Assembly (NCBI GenBank): GCA_032718475.1
Contig: JAUCBJ010006511.1
Location: forward strand, 26,005-90,004
Direction of reading: 5' to 3'
DNA: 64,000 nucleotides
From: Nemertoderma westbladi
Lineage: Eukaryota > Xenacoelomorpha > Nemertodermatida > Nemertodermatidae
Positions 63,790-64,000 of the stretch are shown here, in pieces (position 1 is the stretch's first letter; every line of letters starts with the position of its first letter). The notes below the pieces were generated by a model. It was given only the letters and a program-made list of their open reading frames with translations. It was not told the origin of the DNA and searched no databases. Made by a program: the position numbers and the translations under genes.

Positions 63790-64000
63790 TATTGTTGTGT
63801 TCTGGTCCACACAAAACGAGCTTATGTTTCAAACATAGCTAAAATGTATGACCCGCTGGGTCTGGTGGCACCAGTTATAGTAGTTGGCAAACAAATCCTA
63901 AGGGATGTTTACCTCCTTAAGTGCCCATGGGACCAAGTCCTACCAGACACAATAAGTAAACAATGGTGTGTTTGGCTAGAGAGTTTGGCAGCAATACTGC
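63790..64000 (+). CDS. BEL/Pao pol fragment (second element), cut by window edge
   Basis: Open from just after TAA at 63787-63789 to the edge, 70 codons. TKRAYVSNIAKMYDPLGLVA and GKQILRDVYLLK, then CPWDQVLPDTI, are the signature connecting RT to RNase H in BEL/Pao polyproteins. The RT catalytic core is not found upstream, so this copy is truncated or interrupted. Orientation is opposite to the BEL/Pao element at 11517-25439, which lacks this very region. Confidence 0.78.

Overview
The window is metazoan nuclear DNA, dominated by transposable elements and tandem repeats. There are no bacterial-style operons, rRNAs, standalone tRNA genes or CRISPR arrays. Supportable host genes are few: two intronless ATF7IP-like (MCAF1-like) genes at 971-3811 (+) and 38411-41707 (+), and the last exon of a RILP-like (RILPL) gene at 59198-59510 (-). 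The tRNA-derived SINEs, BEL/Pao, CR1/L2, RTE-like and Merlin-like elements, and the frequent palindromic words ACCGGT and AGGCCT, suggest an aquatic invertebrate, perhaps a deuterostome. The species cannot be fixed from this window.

Layout: 0-9 kb holds a SINE fragment, a 33-bp minisatellite, ATF7IP-like gene 1, a 706-bp foldback transposon with 9-bp target duplication (5843-6548) and a 23-bp array (7.3-8.8 kb). A scrambled RTE-like fossil follows at 9.4-10.2 kb. A nearly intact-ended BEL/Pao-type LTR element lies on the minus strand at 11517-25439, with near-identical LTRs and a GGGAG target duplication. It keeps a long gag-protease ORF but has lost reverse transcriptase and integrase, and it carries an unrecognised 565-578-codon zinc-knuckle ORF in the position where env would be.

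Next come a 77-bp satellite (25.6-26.5 kb), an RTE-like copy (27.2-29.3 kb), a frameshifted CR1/Rex-like LINE fragment (29.9-31.8 kb) and an L2/CR1-like LINE with an uninterrupted ORF2 (31.8-35.8 kb). A Merlin-like DNA transposon (36126-36995) carries three tandem perfect histone-type 3' stem-loops just after the stop codon of its transposase remnant. ATF7IP-like gene 2 follows, then a hairpin-forming 21/22-bp array (42.5-43.4 kb).

A minisatellite of about 9.4 kb with 41/36-bp units (45.2-56.8 kb) is built around the palindrome GGGAATTCCC and is interrupted by a 2.19-kb RTE-like insertion. A duplicated part of the array preserves the empty site. The last 7 kb has a tRNA-derived SINE, small palindromic elements, the RILPL exon, a G-rich 35-bp array, a fossil C2H2 finger, a LINE tail and the start of a second BEL/Pao pol running off the right edge.

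How they relate: ATF7IP-family proteins are cofactors of the H3K9 methyltransferase SETDB1 in transposon silencing, and here two fast-changing copies sit within a dense recent transposon load. The most unusual observations are the histone-type 3' ends inside the Merlin-like element and the accessory zinc-knuckle gene of the BEL/Pao element. Long open frames inside the tandem arrays arise from repeat periodicity and are not annotated as genes.
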